The notes below the pieces were generated by a model. The model made no database searches, was not told the DNA's origin, and was given only the letters and a program-made list of their open reading frames with translations. From Erythrobacteraceae bacterium (GTDB lineage Bacteria; Pseudomonadota; Alphaproteobacteria; Sphingomonadales; Sphingomonadaceae), in the NCBI GenBank assembly GCA_002706445.1, contig PALE01000042.1:1-64000 (forward strand): a DNA stretch of 64,000 nt, written 5' to 3'. Both the position numbers and the translations under genes were made by a program. Positions 1 through 8,140 of this stretch are shown piece after piece (positions within the stretch are counted from its first letter, which is position 1; every line of letters starts with the position of its first letter).

Positions 1-250
1 CCAGCAGCCTGAGATGTTCGGCGGGCATGGGCCTGCGCCGGATCAGTCGCTCGGCCTCGGCCAGCGCGTATTGCGGATTGTCGCTGCTCAACGCACCCGC
101 TGCAACGGGCAGTTGCGCCGATGAGCGGACGATCTCGGGCACACTCTGCGCCATAGCCGGTGTCTTGCGCGCCTGCCGGTCAAGCTGGAGCCCTGCCGTC
201 ACAATCGCGATGCCTGCCAGCACTGCTAGCCAAAGAATACGGGCAATCAT
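1..250 (-). CDS. Partial small membrane-anchored protein (N-terminal ~83 aa; runs off the window start)
   Basis: Open minus-strand frame from ATG at 250 (MIARILWLAVLAGIAIVTAGLQLDRQARKTPAMAQ...); not in the ORF track because the stop is outside the window; overlaps the stop of the next gene upstream by 4 nt (ATGA). Confidence 0.6.
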   Translation of the reverse strand, partial: MIARILWLAVLAGIAIVTAGLQLDRQARKTPAMAQSVPEIVRSSAQLPVAAGALSSDNPQYALAEAERLIRRRPMPAEHLRLL

Positions 251-1587
251 GGCCTGTCCTCCCGAGCACTCGATCCGAACCGGACGAGGATCAACAAAGC
301 GAAGCCGGCAAAGCCCAGCAAGGAAAGGTTGCGTAGCGGATAGTCGGTGATCGATTGCAAAGCGATGGCGAGCAGGGCAGCGCCTCCGCTCCACGCCACC
401 CACCGATCGCTCGACCGCCGCGCTCGCCATGCCAGCCAGCCCAGCAAGAGGATCCATGCAGCGACAAGCGTGAGGCCGGGAATGCCCGCTTCAATCGCGA
501 CTTCGAGATAGTCATTGTGCGCGCGTCCGGCGCGGCGAAGCGTCAGATTTTCAAGTGATTCATCGAGCTGGAACACGTCGTCGAAGGTCCCCGTGCCTGA
601 CCCGAGCGGCCAGAAGCGATCGACCGAATAGACTGCATCTTCCCAGATGTAGGCCCTCGCGTCAGTGTCGGCGTCGTCGAAGCGTTCGAGCACTGCGCCC
701 ACCCGGCCCGGCGCGGCGACAGCAACAATGGCTCCGGTACCCGCAATCAAGGCTATGCCGCCCAAAGCGACCCACAGACCGCTCTTCCCCTGTGTGGTGC
801 GGGCAAGGAGCACACGCAGACCCACGAGGCCAAGCGGCAGCATCGCCAGCACCAGCGCGGTCCGTGAACGGGTCAGCATGATCGCGACAAGCAACAAAGT
901 GCAGGCACCCGCTCGCACCAGCAGCTCTTGCCTCCGGAATTGCGGAAGCGCCGGAAGTAGAGCGGCAAGGGCAAGAGTGCCGACCAGAAAGAGGCCGGTC
1001 GAATTGCGGTTGGCGAAGGTCCCGAACAGAACGCCGGGCATGGGATTTTCGGGATAAAGCACCCCGACTTCGCTATTCGTCAGGACTTGCGGAATGCCGA
1101 TCAGCATATTGACCAGCCCCAGCGCCACGGCGATCCAGCCGACCTGCACCAGCCGCTCGCGCGAAGCGCTCCATCCAATGGTGAGAAGAGCGAGCGGGAC
1201 GATCAGTGCGGTCAGCGCGAGAAGGGTTCGCACAGGTTCGACACTGGCGCTTGCCCAACCTTCGCGGCCGACCAGTTCATAGGATTTGGCCATCAAGTCG
1301 CGCCCGGGCAAGGTGCTCCAGACGCTTTGGGGCAGGGGGACGAGGTAAAGAGCCGGAAGCAGGATCGAAAGACCGGTCAGCGCTTTCAACGCGAAGGGTG
1401 CCGATTTCCAGAACTCGAAAAAGGCCTCACGGTTGAATGCCAAGGCTGCAAGCGCTGCAAGCTGCACCAGCATATTGGCCATTCCGTATTTTGATCCGCC
1501 ACCGCCGAACGCGATGGCAAATACCAGCACTGCGGCAAGCGCCCAAAGCTGGCTTTTCGAACTGTTAGACTTTGCGTTCATCCCCAA
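247..1587 (-). CDS. O-antigen ligase/polymerase (Wzy/WaaL-like) multi-pass membrane protein
   Basis: 446 aa, many TM segments, 'RAHNDYLEVAIEAGIPG' motif typical of O-antigen ligase family. Confidence 0.8.
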   Translation of the reverse strand: MGMNAKSNSSKSQLWALAAVLVFAIAFGGGGSKYGMANMLVQLAALAALAFNREAFFEFWKSAPFALKALTGLSILLPALYLVPLPQSVWSTLPGRDLMAKSYELVGREGWASASVEPVRTLLALTALIVPLALLTIGWSASRERLVQVGWIAVALGLVNMLIGIPQVLTNSEVGVLYPENPMPGVLFGTFANRNSTGLFLVGTLALAALLPALPQFRRQELLVRAGACTLLLVAIMLTRSRTALVLAMLPLGLVGLRVLLARTTQGKSGLWVALGGIALIAGTGAIVAVAAPGRVGAVLERFDDADTDARAYIWEDAVYSVDRFWPLGSGTGTFDDVFQLDESLENLTLRRAGRAHNDYLEVAIEAGIPGLTLVAAWILLLGWLAWRARRSSDRWVAWSGGAALLAIALQSITDYPLRNLSLLGFAGFALLILVRFGSSAREDRP

Positions 1588-1663
1588 CCACCAAGCAAGT
1601 GTTCCCCCTCATTCGGCCTTGGCCGAAACCTGTGCTCGCACAGCCAGCGGATTCTAGGCAAAG

Positions 1664-1691
1664 AAAAAGCGCCCGGCATTGCCGCGCGCTT
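1664..1691 (-). terminator. Intrinsic terminator of the small gene 1734-2003
   Basis: On minus strand GCGCGCGGC-AAT-GCCGGGCGC (one mismatch) followed by TTTTT. Confidence 0.6.
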
Positions 1692-1733
1692 ATTCTTTTC
1701 AATCCAACCAATGCTGGCTGAAAGTGATCAGGC

Positions 1734-2003
1734 TCAGGTGCCCGGCGACTGGCCGTCGTCGCTGTCAGCAACCACGATGATGCCGCCGATTGCAGCAGCA
1801 ACCGCGAAGATCGCGAGGAGGATGCCGCCGTTGCCAGCAACCTTTTCACCTTCTGCATCGCGGGCGAGGCCCGGCTGTGAGGAGTTGGTGGTGTAAACCG
1901 GGGTGTTGTCGCCGGCGCGGGTGTTCGCCTGAACAGCGATCGGCGCAAGGGCCATGCTAGCTGCAGCGGCGGTCACCAGAGCGCGAGATACAGTTTTCAT
2001 CAT
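1734..2003 (-). CDS. Small secreted/membrane protein of unknown function
   Basis: 89 aa with signal peptide (MMKTVSRALVTAAAASMALAPIAVQA) and a C-terminal hydrophobic helix; ends at a terminator-like hairpin. Confidence 0.6.
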   Translation of the reverse strand: MMKTVSRALVTAAAASMALAPIAVQANTRAGDNTPVYTTNSSQPGLARDAEGEKVAGNGGILLAIFAVAAAIGGIIVVADSDDGQSPGT

Positions 2004-2165
2004 TGATTAGCCCTCTTTAGAATCTGTTACGGGTATATCCCTAGTGCAGTGCAGCAAGTTTGACAACAGTTGGTTACTAAAAAACAGCAATTGCCGAGTG
2101 TTGCGGGGCATCCGCAAGGGTCGCTTTAGCCCGAAAATGGTTAATATTGTCGCCCATTGCCCCGC

Positions 2166-2648
2166 CTAGTCCCGCGAATCGCCCGTTTCGCGCGTATCTC
2201 CCAGAAGCAGCTGATATCGCTCGATATCTCCTCCGGTAATCACCTCTCCATCATAGAGAAGCCAGGCATGCGCACCGAATGCTCCGCCCTCCGGATGCTC
2301 GACGCCAATCTGGATTTCGCCAGCCGCCCCGAGAGATGACAGCCAATTCTGCGCTGCGATGGCCTGAATCAGGCAATCGCTTCGCCACGGCAGGCGATCC
2401 GATAGCCGCGGCACGACATAAGCGATCCGATCGAGTTTGGCCGATTCGATACGAGCCGCACTATCGGCGTTCTGCTTTGCGGTCCGATTGCGTTCAGGGA
2501 TCTCGCGTGCAGCAAGCCTTGCGAAAATCACACGTGCCCGCACCAGTTCCCAGAAAGCGCGCAGCGCATAGGGTGCCAGCCAGGGCAGGTCGGACCAGCC
2601 CGGTTTCGTGCCCTCTGCAGGAATGTGCGGTGATTGCGCGGATTTCAT
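2166..2648 (-). CDS. Lasso peptide biosynthesis B2 protein (transglutaminase-like leader peptidase)
   Basis: 160 aa with Cys in 'LPWRSDCLIQAIAAQNWL' and His in 'GAFGAHAWLLYDGEVITGG', the B2 catalytic pattern; divergent from the cyclase gene. Confidence 0.85.
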   Translation of the reverse strand: MKSAQSPHIPAEGTKPGWSDLPWLAPYALRAFWELVRARVIFARLAAREIPERNRTAKQNADSAARIESAKLDRIAYVVPRLSDRLPWRSDCLIQAIAAQNWLSSLGAAGEIQIGVEHPEGGAFGAHAWLLYDGEVITGGDIERYQLLLGDTRETGDSRD

Positions 2649-2716
2649 GATGTGCCTATGACCAGCGTCCTATTGGCACAGCGGCCTCGGTCCTGCCAAG
2701 CGCTGCACCCGCGCGC

Positions 2717-4606
2717 GTGTCGTTTTGGACAGTTGAAGGACGAAAATCCCACAAGGTGTCTGGTATCGGAGCCATTTTTGCGTTGGAGGGTGTGCGAGCC
2801 GATGCGCTCGAAACGATGGCCGCATCGCTTGCCGAAACGCAACACGATGACGCCGGACTCTGGCGACAGGGCACGATGGGGCTGGCTGCCACCACGCTCC
2901 ACACGACCGTCGAATCGCGCGAGCAGGTTCAGCCGCATGTTAGCAACGACGGGAAAGTCGCGGCGGTTTTTGCAGGCTTTCTCCTCAATCCCGACGAATT
3001 GATAACCGACCTGACGGCCAAAGGCGCTCCGCCAGCCAACCGCTCGGACGTCGCGATTGCGCTCGCCGCCTATGAGGCATGGGGCGATGGTTGTGCTGAG
3101 CGGATGCTCGGCGAGTTTTCGCTGATCGTCGCCGACGGCCGGCAGGGGCGCCTGTTTGTGGCGCGCGACCATCTGGGCTTTGTGCCGCTGTTCTATATGC
3201 AGGACGGGCAGCGCTTGATCATCGCGAGCGATTTCAGGACGATGGCTGCGCTCAGCGACAGGCCGCTCGAGCCGGATCACCTTTATCTGGCGCAGGCGAT
3301 CGCCAATCGCTGGTATACCCGCGATGCGACGCCGTGGCGGCAAGTGAAGCGCGTCTTGCGTGCCAATGTGATGAGCTTCGACGGCAAGCGGTTGGAGAGC
3401 CAGAGGTATTGGGAGCCGCCGACCGAAATCTCCATCCGCTACAAACGCGACGAAGACTATGTCGAACATTACCGCGAGATGCTGCTCGACTGTCTGAGGC
3501 GTGTCTCGCGTTCGGATCGCATGGTCGGCGTCGCTGTGAGCGGGGGGCTCGATTCGTCCTCCTTGTTCTGTCTGGCCGACCGGCTGGAGAAGAACGGCCA
3601 ATGGCAAGCGCCGGGTTTCGCCGGATATTCGCTGGCCGCGGGAGAAGACGGAAACGCCTACGAGCTGCCCTATGCCAGGGCGGCGGCGCGGCAAATCGGG
3701 CGATCACTCACCGAAGTGCCTTTGTTCGACCCGGATATCGATTGGTACACAAGGGACGCAGAGTGGCACCGAGACCTGGCAATACCGTCCAACGGCGCGA
3801 TGATGCTCGATCTGGAGCGGCAGGTGGTCGACGACGGCGCGCGTGTGCTCATCAACGGCAGCGGCGGCGACGAATGGCTGCAGGGCAATGCACAATATTA
3901 CCGCGAGTTTGCAAACAGTGCCGATCTGGCGGGCTTCTGGAAAGCGCTGCAACGCGACAGCGCGGCCTTTGGCTGGAGCAACGCGATCAAGCGCGCTTCG
4001 CGGCAGACTGTCGCCGAGCTCACCCCCGGACCGTTGCGCAGGGCCATCCGCCGGCGGCTGCGCGAGAACCGGCGGCGCGGCGAGCGCGAGGCAGTATGGC
4101 TCGTGCCGGAACTGCGCGCTGCTTTGGCGGAGGCAGAGGAGGCGTATGACGCGCAAATGCCCGAGAACGCGGTGCATTGGGCCAAGCATAATCTTGTGAA
4201 AGCACCGTTTTCCGACCTCACCCATACGATGATGCGGCGTCAGCGGGCGCGGATCGGTCTCGAATCGCGCCACCCGATGCTGAGTCGCGCTTTCATCGAA
4301 TTTTCCCTGCAGACGCCTGCCTACATCAAGCGGCAGGGGGCCACGACGAAAGTTGTCCACCGTCAGGCAATGGCCGGAGTCTTGCCACAGGAAATTCTGG
4401 ACAGAACCACCAAGGCTAACTTCACTAACGTCAAGATCGACGTGCAGTTTGCCGATTATGTCCGCGCGCACGGGCGCGAGCGGCTTGCGGGGATTTGCGA
4501 CCCTGAAGGATTGGAACGGGTTCTCGCGGTGGATTTCGCTTCACCGGAAGGAGATTATTGGGCTTGGGAAATTTGGGGCCTTTACGCAGGCGCAGCATTT
4601 TTGTAG
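2717..4606 (+). CDS. Asparagine synthase-like lasso cyclase (C protein)
   Basis: 629 aa, GTG start; glutaminase-like N-domain and PP-loop 'VGVAVSGGLDSSSLFCLA'; adjacent to B2 and the precursor. Confidence 0.88.
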   Translation: MSFWTVEGRKSHKVSGIGAIFALEGVRADALETMAASLAETQHDDAGLWRQGTMGLAATTLHTTVESREQVQPHVSNDGKVAAVFAGFLLNPDELITDLTAKGAPPANRSDVAIALAAYEAWGDGCAERMLGEFSLIVADGRQGRLFVARDHLGFVPLFYMQDGQRLIIASDFRTMAALSDRPLEPDHLYLAQAIANRWYTRDATPWRQVKRVLRANVMSFDGKRLESQRYWEPPTEISIRYKRDEDYVEHYREMLLDCLRRVSRSDRMVGVAVSGGLDSSSLFCLADRLEKNGQWQAPGFAGYSLAAGEDGNAYELPYARAAARQIGRSLTEVPLFDPDIDWYTRDAEWHRDLAIPSNGAMMLDLERQVVDDGARVLINGSGGDEWLQGNAQYYREFANSADLAGFWKALQRDSAAFGWSNAIKRASRQTVAELTPGPLRRAIRRRLRENRRRGEREAVWLVPELRAALAEAEEAYDAQMPENAVHWAKHNLVKAPFSDLTHTMMRRQRARIGLESRHPMLSRAFIEFSLQTPAYIKRQGATTKVVHRQAMAGVLPQEILDRTTKANFTNVKIDVQFADYVRAHGRERLAGICDPEGLERVLAVDFASPEGDYWAWEIWGLYAGAAFL

Positions 4607-4668
4607 TAGGGTCATTACTTAATAGGGATTAACCCTGCCACTGGGGTGCAACAGGACAGGAATTGAAT

Positions 4669-4797
4669 ATGACCAAGACCACTGAGAAAGCGAAATACGA
4701 AGCGCCGAAGCTGACTGTATTTGGCAGCGTTCGCAACCTCACCGGCGGCAGCGGCACCAGCTTCCGTGACGGCGCGGTGACTAACGTCCGCTTCTGA
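4669..4797 (+). CDS. Lasso peptide precursor (A), 42 aa: MTKTTEKAKYEAPKLTVFGSVRNLTG|GSGTSFRDGAVTNVRF
   Basis: Hand translated, absent from the ORF track. Leader motif Y-x2-P-x-L-x3-G-x5-T; Thr at -2 of the predicted cleavage; core Gly1 with Asp at position 8; purine-rich RBS-like 'aggacagga' upstream. Confidence 0.88.
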   Translation: MTKTTEKAKYEAPKLTVFGSVRNLTGGSGTSFRDGAVTNVRF

Positions 4798-4840
4798 TTT
4801 TTGCTTCGCGCATTGCGCGAGGTCTTTGGAACATTTGCTT

Positions 4841-4866
4841 GGGGCGCTCCGTTCGGGGCGCCCTTT
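4841..4866 (+). terminator. GC-rich stem-loop after the lasso precursor
   Basis: GGGCGCTCC-GTTC-GGGGCGCCC (9 bp with one U-G pair) then TTT; a smaller hairpin TCGCGC-ATT-GCGCGA lies just upstream. Confidence 0.55.
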
Positions 4867-5265
4867 GCATATGTGCGGGAAGCGCGGAAAACTGCGGTTT
4901 AGCGCCGTATTTGACGAGCAAAAGGCCAGCCGCGCGCTGAGCTTGGCATAATCGCACAGCCTCGTTTTCGTCTCGTGCAGTCACCGCAGGATCCAGCTTC
5001 GGCGTTGGCTTACGCGGCTACCCAAGGCAGCAAGAGGCTGTGCTGAGCGGTCCGCAAACAAGCTGATCGGTCTTTGTCACTGCCGGATGCGCGCGGCTTG
5101 CGAATCGCTTTGCTCCGAATCGGATCGGTGGCCGGCCAAGTGATTCGCGTGATGAAACAGATTTTTAAGCACTTCTGTTGGCCACTTCGCTCGAAATTGA
5201 ACGATTCGCGCTTTCCTTGTGCACTCGCCCTTGAGCCACAACCGTATTGGTCATAGCGCAACACA

Positions 5266-6138
5266 ATGGCACCCAACTGGACCCCAGAGCCCGCACGCCC
5301 GCAGCAGGAGCTGACGAGCGAGGCTTACGACCGCTGGATATCGCCCGGCGGGTTCTGTCAGGCAGAATTTCACCGGCACGCCGAGGGTTTCCTGATCCGT
5401 TTCCCTGGCCAGGCCGATTTCGTAGTCGACACCCGGCATTGCGAAAATGCGGCGCCTGCGATCACTGGCTGGCCCGTGCCCGAATGTGACGCCAAGACGG
5501 TCATCAATCTTTATCACAATGCGATCCAGCCGATCCTCGGCAATTATTCGGGCGGACTGTTCCTGCACGGGAGCGCGGTTCAGATTGCAGAAGGGGATGA
5601 AGGCGGCGCGGTCGCTTTTCTGGGCCTTTCGCGCGGCGGCAAGACAACTCTTGCAGGATCATTTGCGGCTCGCGGCTTCCCGTTTCTGACCGAGGATGTG
5701 ATCGACCTCGATCATTCGCACGGACGCTATTGGCTCCAGCCCAAACGATCGAAATTGCGGCTGTTCGTCGACAGCGCGCGGCACCTGTTGGGTGCCGAGA
5801 CGGCTTTCGATGACGAGGATCGCAAACAGGATGTGGAGGCAGGCGATGCGCTTCTTTTTGCCAGCGACCCTGCACCGCTGCGGCAAATCTATGTGCTGGG
5901 CACTGACCACGAAGCAGAGCTTTCCATCCGGCGGCTCAACCTTGCCGAAGCCCTGAGCGCGCTCATGCCGCACGCCTTCATCCTCGATGTCGAGGACAAG
6001 AAGCGGTTGCAGGCCCATTTTGCGCGTATGGCCGACCTGTCGCAGGACATCGGCTGCTATGCCCTTGACTATCGCCGCGACTATGCAGAATTGCCGCGCG
6101 TTCAGGACGCCATTCTGGACAATTTCCGCAAGGCCTAG
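5266..6138 (+). CDS. HPr kinase/phosphorylase-like lasso tailoring kinase
   Basis: P-loop 'GLSRGGKTTLAGSFA' and 'FLTEDVIDLD' motif as in HPrK-like proteins of lasso clusters. Confidence 0.78.
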   Translation: MAPNWTPEPARPQQELTSEAYDRWISPGGFCQAEFHRHAEGFLIRFPGQADFVVDTRHCENAAPAITGWPVPECDAKTVINLYHNAIQPILGNYSGGLFLHGSAVQIAEGDEGGAVAFLGLSRGGKTTLAGSFAARGFPFLTEDVIDLDHSHGRYWLQPKRSKLRLFVDSARHLLGAETAFDDEDRKQDVEAGDALLFASDPAPLRQIYVLGTDHEAELSIRRLNLAEALSALMPHAFILDVEDKKRLQAHFARMADLSQDIGCYALDYRRDYAELPRVQDAILDNFRKA

Positions 6139-6172
6139 CCTGCGCGGCATCAGGGGGAATATTTTTCAGATC

Positions 6173-6454
6173 ATGCAGTTGAGCGATAAATTCACGGTGT
6201 CCGGCGAAGTTGTCGCGCGCGAAATGGGCGGCGAAATGGTTCTGCTCGACCTTGCGAGCGGGCAGTATTTCGGTCTCGACCCGGTCGGCATGCGGGTCTG
6301 GGAATTGCTGTCCGAAAGCCCGCAAACGCTGGCCCAATTGTGCGATGTGATCGAAGCAGAGTTCGAGGCTCCGCGCGGCCAGATTGAGGCTGACCTGCTC
6401 GAACTGGCAAGCGAGCTGAACAAGCAGGGACTGATCGTCGCCCAAACCGCCTGA
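6173..6454 (+). CDS. PqqD-family RRE protein (lasso B1/E)
   Basis: 'GEVVAREMGGEMVLLDLASGQYFGLDPVGMRVWELLSE...TLAQLCDVIEAEFE' is a typical PqqD-like fold sequence. Confidence 0.88.
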   Translation: MQLSDKFTVSGEVVAREMGGEMVLLDLASGQYFGLDPVGMRVWELLSESPQTLAQLCDVIEAEFEAPRGQIEADLLELASELNKQGLIVAQTA

Positions 6455-6465
6455 CGGTTTAGCAC

Positions 6466-8127
6466 TCAGCTTCCCACGATGCCTCCGGGCGCAATCCGAA
6501 CCACGCGATCGGCCAAGGCGAGGCTTGCCGGGCGGTGGGTGATGATGATCACCGTATGCCCCTTGAGCGACTGAACGCAGTCTTCGACAAAGGCTGCCTC
6601 GCTTTCGAGGTCGTACATGCTGGTTGCCTCGTCGAGGATGTAGATCGGCGGGTCGCGATAGAGCGCGCGGGCGAGCGCGATGCGTTGGCGCTGGCCGCCC
6701 GACAGGCGAATGCCGTGGTCGCCGATCTCGGTGTCGAGGCCGTCGGGCAAGCTGGCGATGAAGCTGTCTGCCTGGGCCAGGCGCACCGCCGTCTTCAACC
6801 GCTCCGGATCGCCGGCGTCCGATTGGCCGAAAGCAATGTTTGCAGCGATCGTGCCGTTGAACAGCAGGGCGCGCTGCGGAACATAGCCGAATTGCCGCCG
6901 CAGGTCCTGCAATTGGTATTGCGCGATATCCGTCGCATCGAGCAGGATCGCTCCGCTGTCAGGGCGGTAGAACCCGAGCAGCAGCCGCACCAAGGTCGAT
7001 TTTCCGACTCCGTTCTCTCCGGTCAGCGCAACGATCTCGCCGGGCTTGATATCGAGATCGAGGCTCGTGAAGAGCGGCGGCCTGCCGGGATAGCCAAAGG
7101 CGACCCGGTCGAAAGTAATCGCCCCCTCGGCGCGCTCAAGCGCTTTGCCTTGCGCGTAACCCGGCTCCGGCTCCAGTTCGAGCACCGCCTCGAGCCGGGC
7201 GAGCGTGCCGCGCGCCATTTGATAGGCGCCGTACATATTGGCGAGGCTGCCGACGGGGCGGGTCAGCAGCGCGGCGTAGAGCAGGAAGGCGAACAGATCG
7301 CTTGGGCTGCTTTCGCCGCCTGCCAATTGGTCGCTCGCCAGAACCAGCACCGCAATCGCCGCGAGCGCCGCCGTCAGCGCCACCAGCGGACCGATCAGGG
7401 CATTGAGCCGCGCCTGCCCGACTGCCAGCCGACGCGAATTCTCGGCCGCGGCGCTGAATTCCGCGCGGTGTTGCTCCTCCACCGCAAAAGACTTGATCGC
7501 CGGCAGCATATCGAGATCGCGCTCGGCAATAGAGATCAGTTCGACTTCGGCGGCGCGGACTCTGGCCGAGATGCTGCGCAGGCGGCGGCCTGCAAGTTTG
7601 GTCAGGATGTAGAACACCGGGACGAGCAGCGGCACGATCATCGCCATCGCGGGATCGAGCCAAAACAGCACGATCACCGCGCCCAGAGCGGTCAGGATCA
7701 TGGCCGGGGCATTGGCGAGCGTTTCGGCCAGAAAATCGCTCAGATTCCCGACTTCGTAGGATGTCAGCGCGAGCACGTCGCCGCCGCGCGCTTCGTCGTG
7801 GAACGACAGCGGCATCATCTGGACATGGGCGTAGATCTGCTTGCGCAGATCGGTGAGAATGCGCGTCGAGGCGGTCTGCGAGACCATTGTCGCGGCGATG
7901 TTGAGCGCGGTCATGAGCACCAGCGCCGCGATCAGGGCGGTGAGGGTGAAGCCGAGGTCGATCTCTATCGGAGCGCCCGCTTCGCCGCTAACTACGCCGC
8001 CCAGCAACTGCGCCGCGAGCCAGGGGACTGCGAGCGTGGCAAGCGAGCTCAGAAGCGTCAGCCCGCTGATCAGCGCCAGCTGCCAGCGGAAGGCGCGCGC
8101 CCATTTGAGCCAGAAGCCCACGCTCAT
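6466..8127 (-). CDS. ABC transporter, fused TM+ATPase (lasso D-type exporter)
   Basis: Walker A 'GENGVGKST', signature 'LSGGQRQRIALARAL', Walker B 'IYILDEAT'; convergent with the RRE gene. Confidence 0.85.
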   Translation of the reverse strand: MSVGFWLKWARAFRWQLALISGLTLLSSLATLAVPWLAAQLLGGVVSGEAGAPIEIDLGFTLTALIAALVLMTALNIAATMVSQTASTRILTDLRKQIYAHVQMMPLSFHDEARGGDVLALTSYEVGNLSDFLAETLANAPAMILTALGAVIVLFWLDPAMAMIVPLLVPVFYILTKLAGRRLRSISARVRAAEVELISIAERDLDMLPAIKSFAVEEQHRAEFSAAAENSRRLAVGQARLNALIGPLVALTAALAAIAVLVLASDQLAGGESSPSDLFAFLLYAALLTRPVGSLANMYGAYQMARGTLARLEAVLELEPEPGYAQGKALERAEGAITFDRVAFGYPGRPPLFTSLDLDIKPGEIVALTGENGVGKSTLVRLLLGFYRPDSGAILLDATDIAQYQLQDLRRQFGYVPQRALLFNGTIAANIAFGQSDAGDPERLKTAVRLAQADSFIASLPDGLDTEIGDHGIRLSGGQRQRIALARALYRDPPIYILDEATSMYDLESEAAFVEDCVQSLKGHTVIIITHRPASLALADRVVRIAPGGIVGS

Positions 8128-8140
8128 TGTCTGTCCCCTG

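Noticed and set aside
5010-5276. 88-aa minus-strand ORF in the gap after the lasso precursor
   Set aside because: No leader motif, RBS or recognisable domain. Considered as a second precursor or immunity peptide but not supportable.
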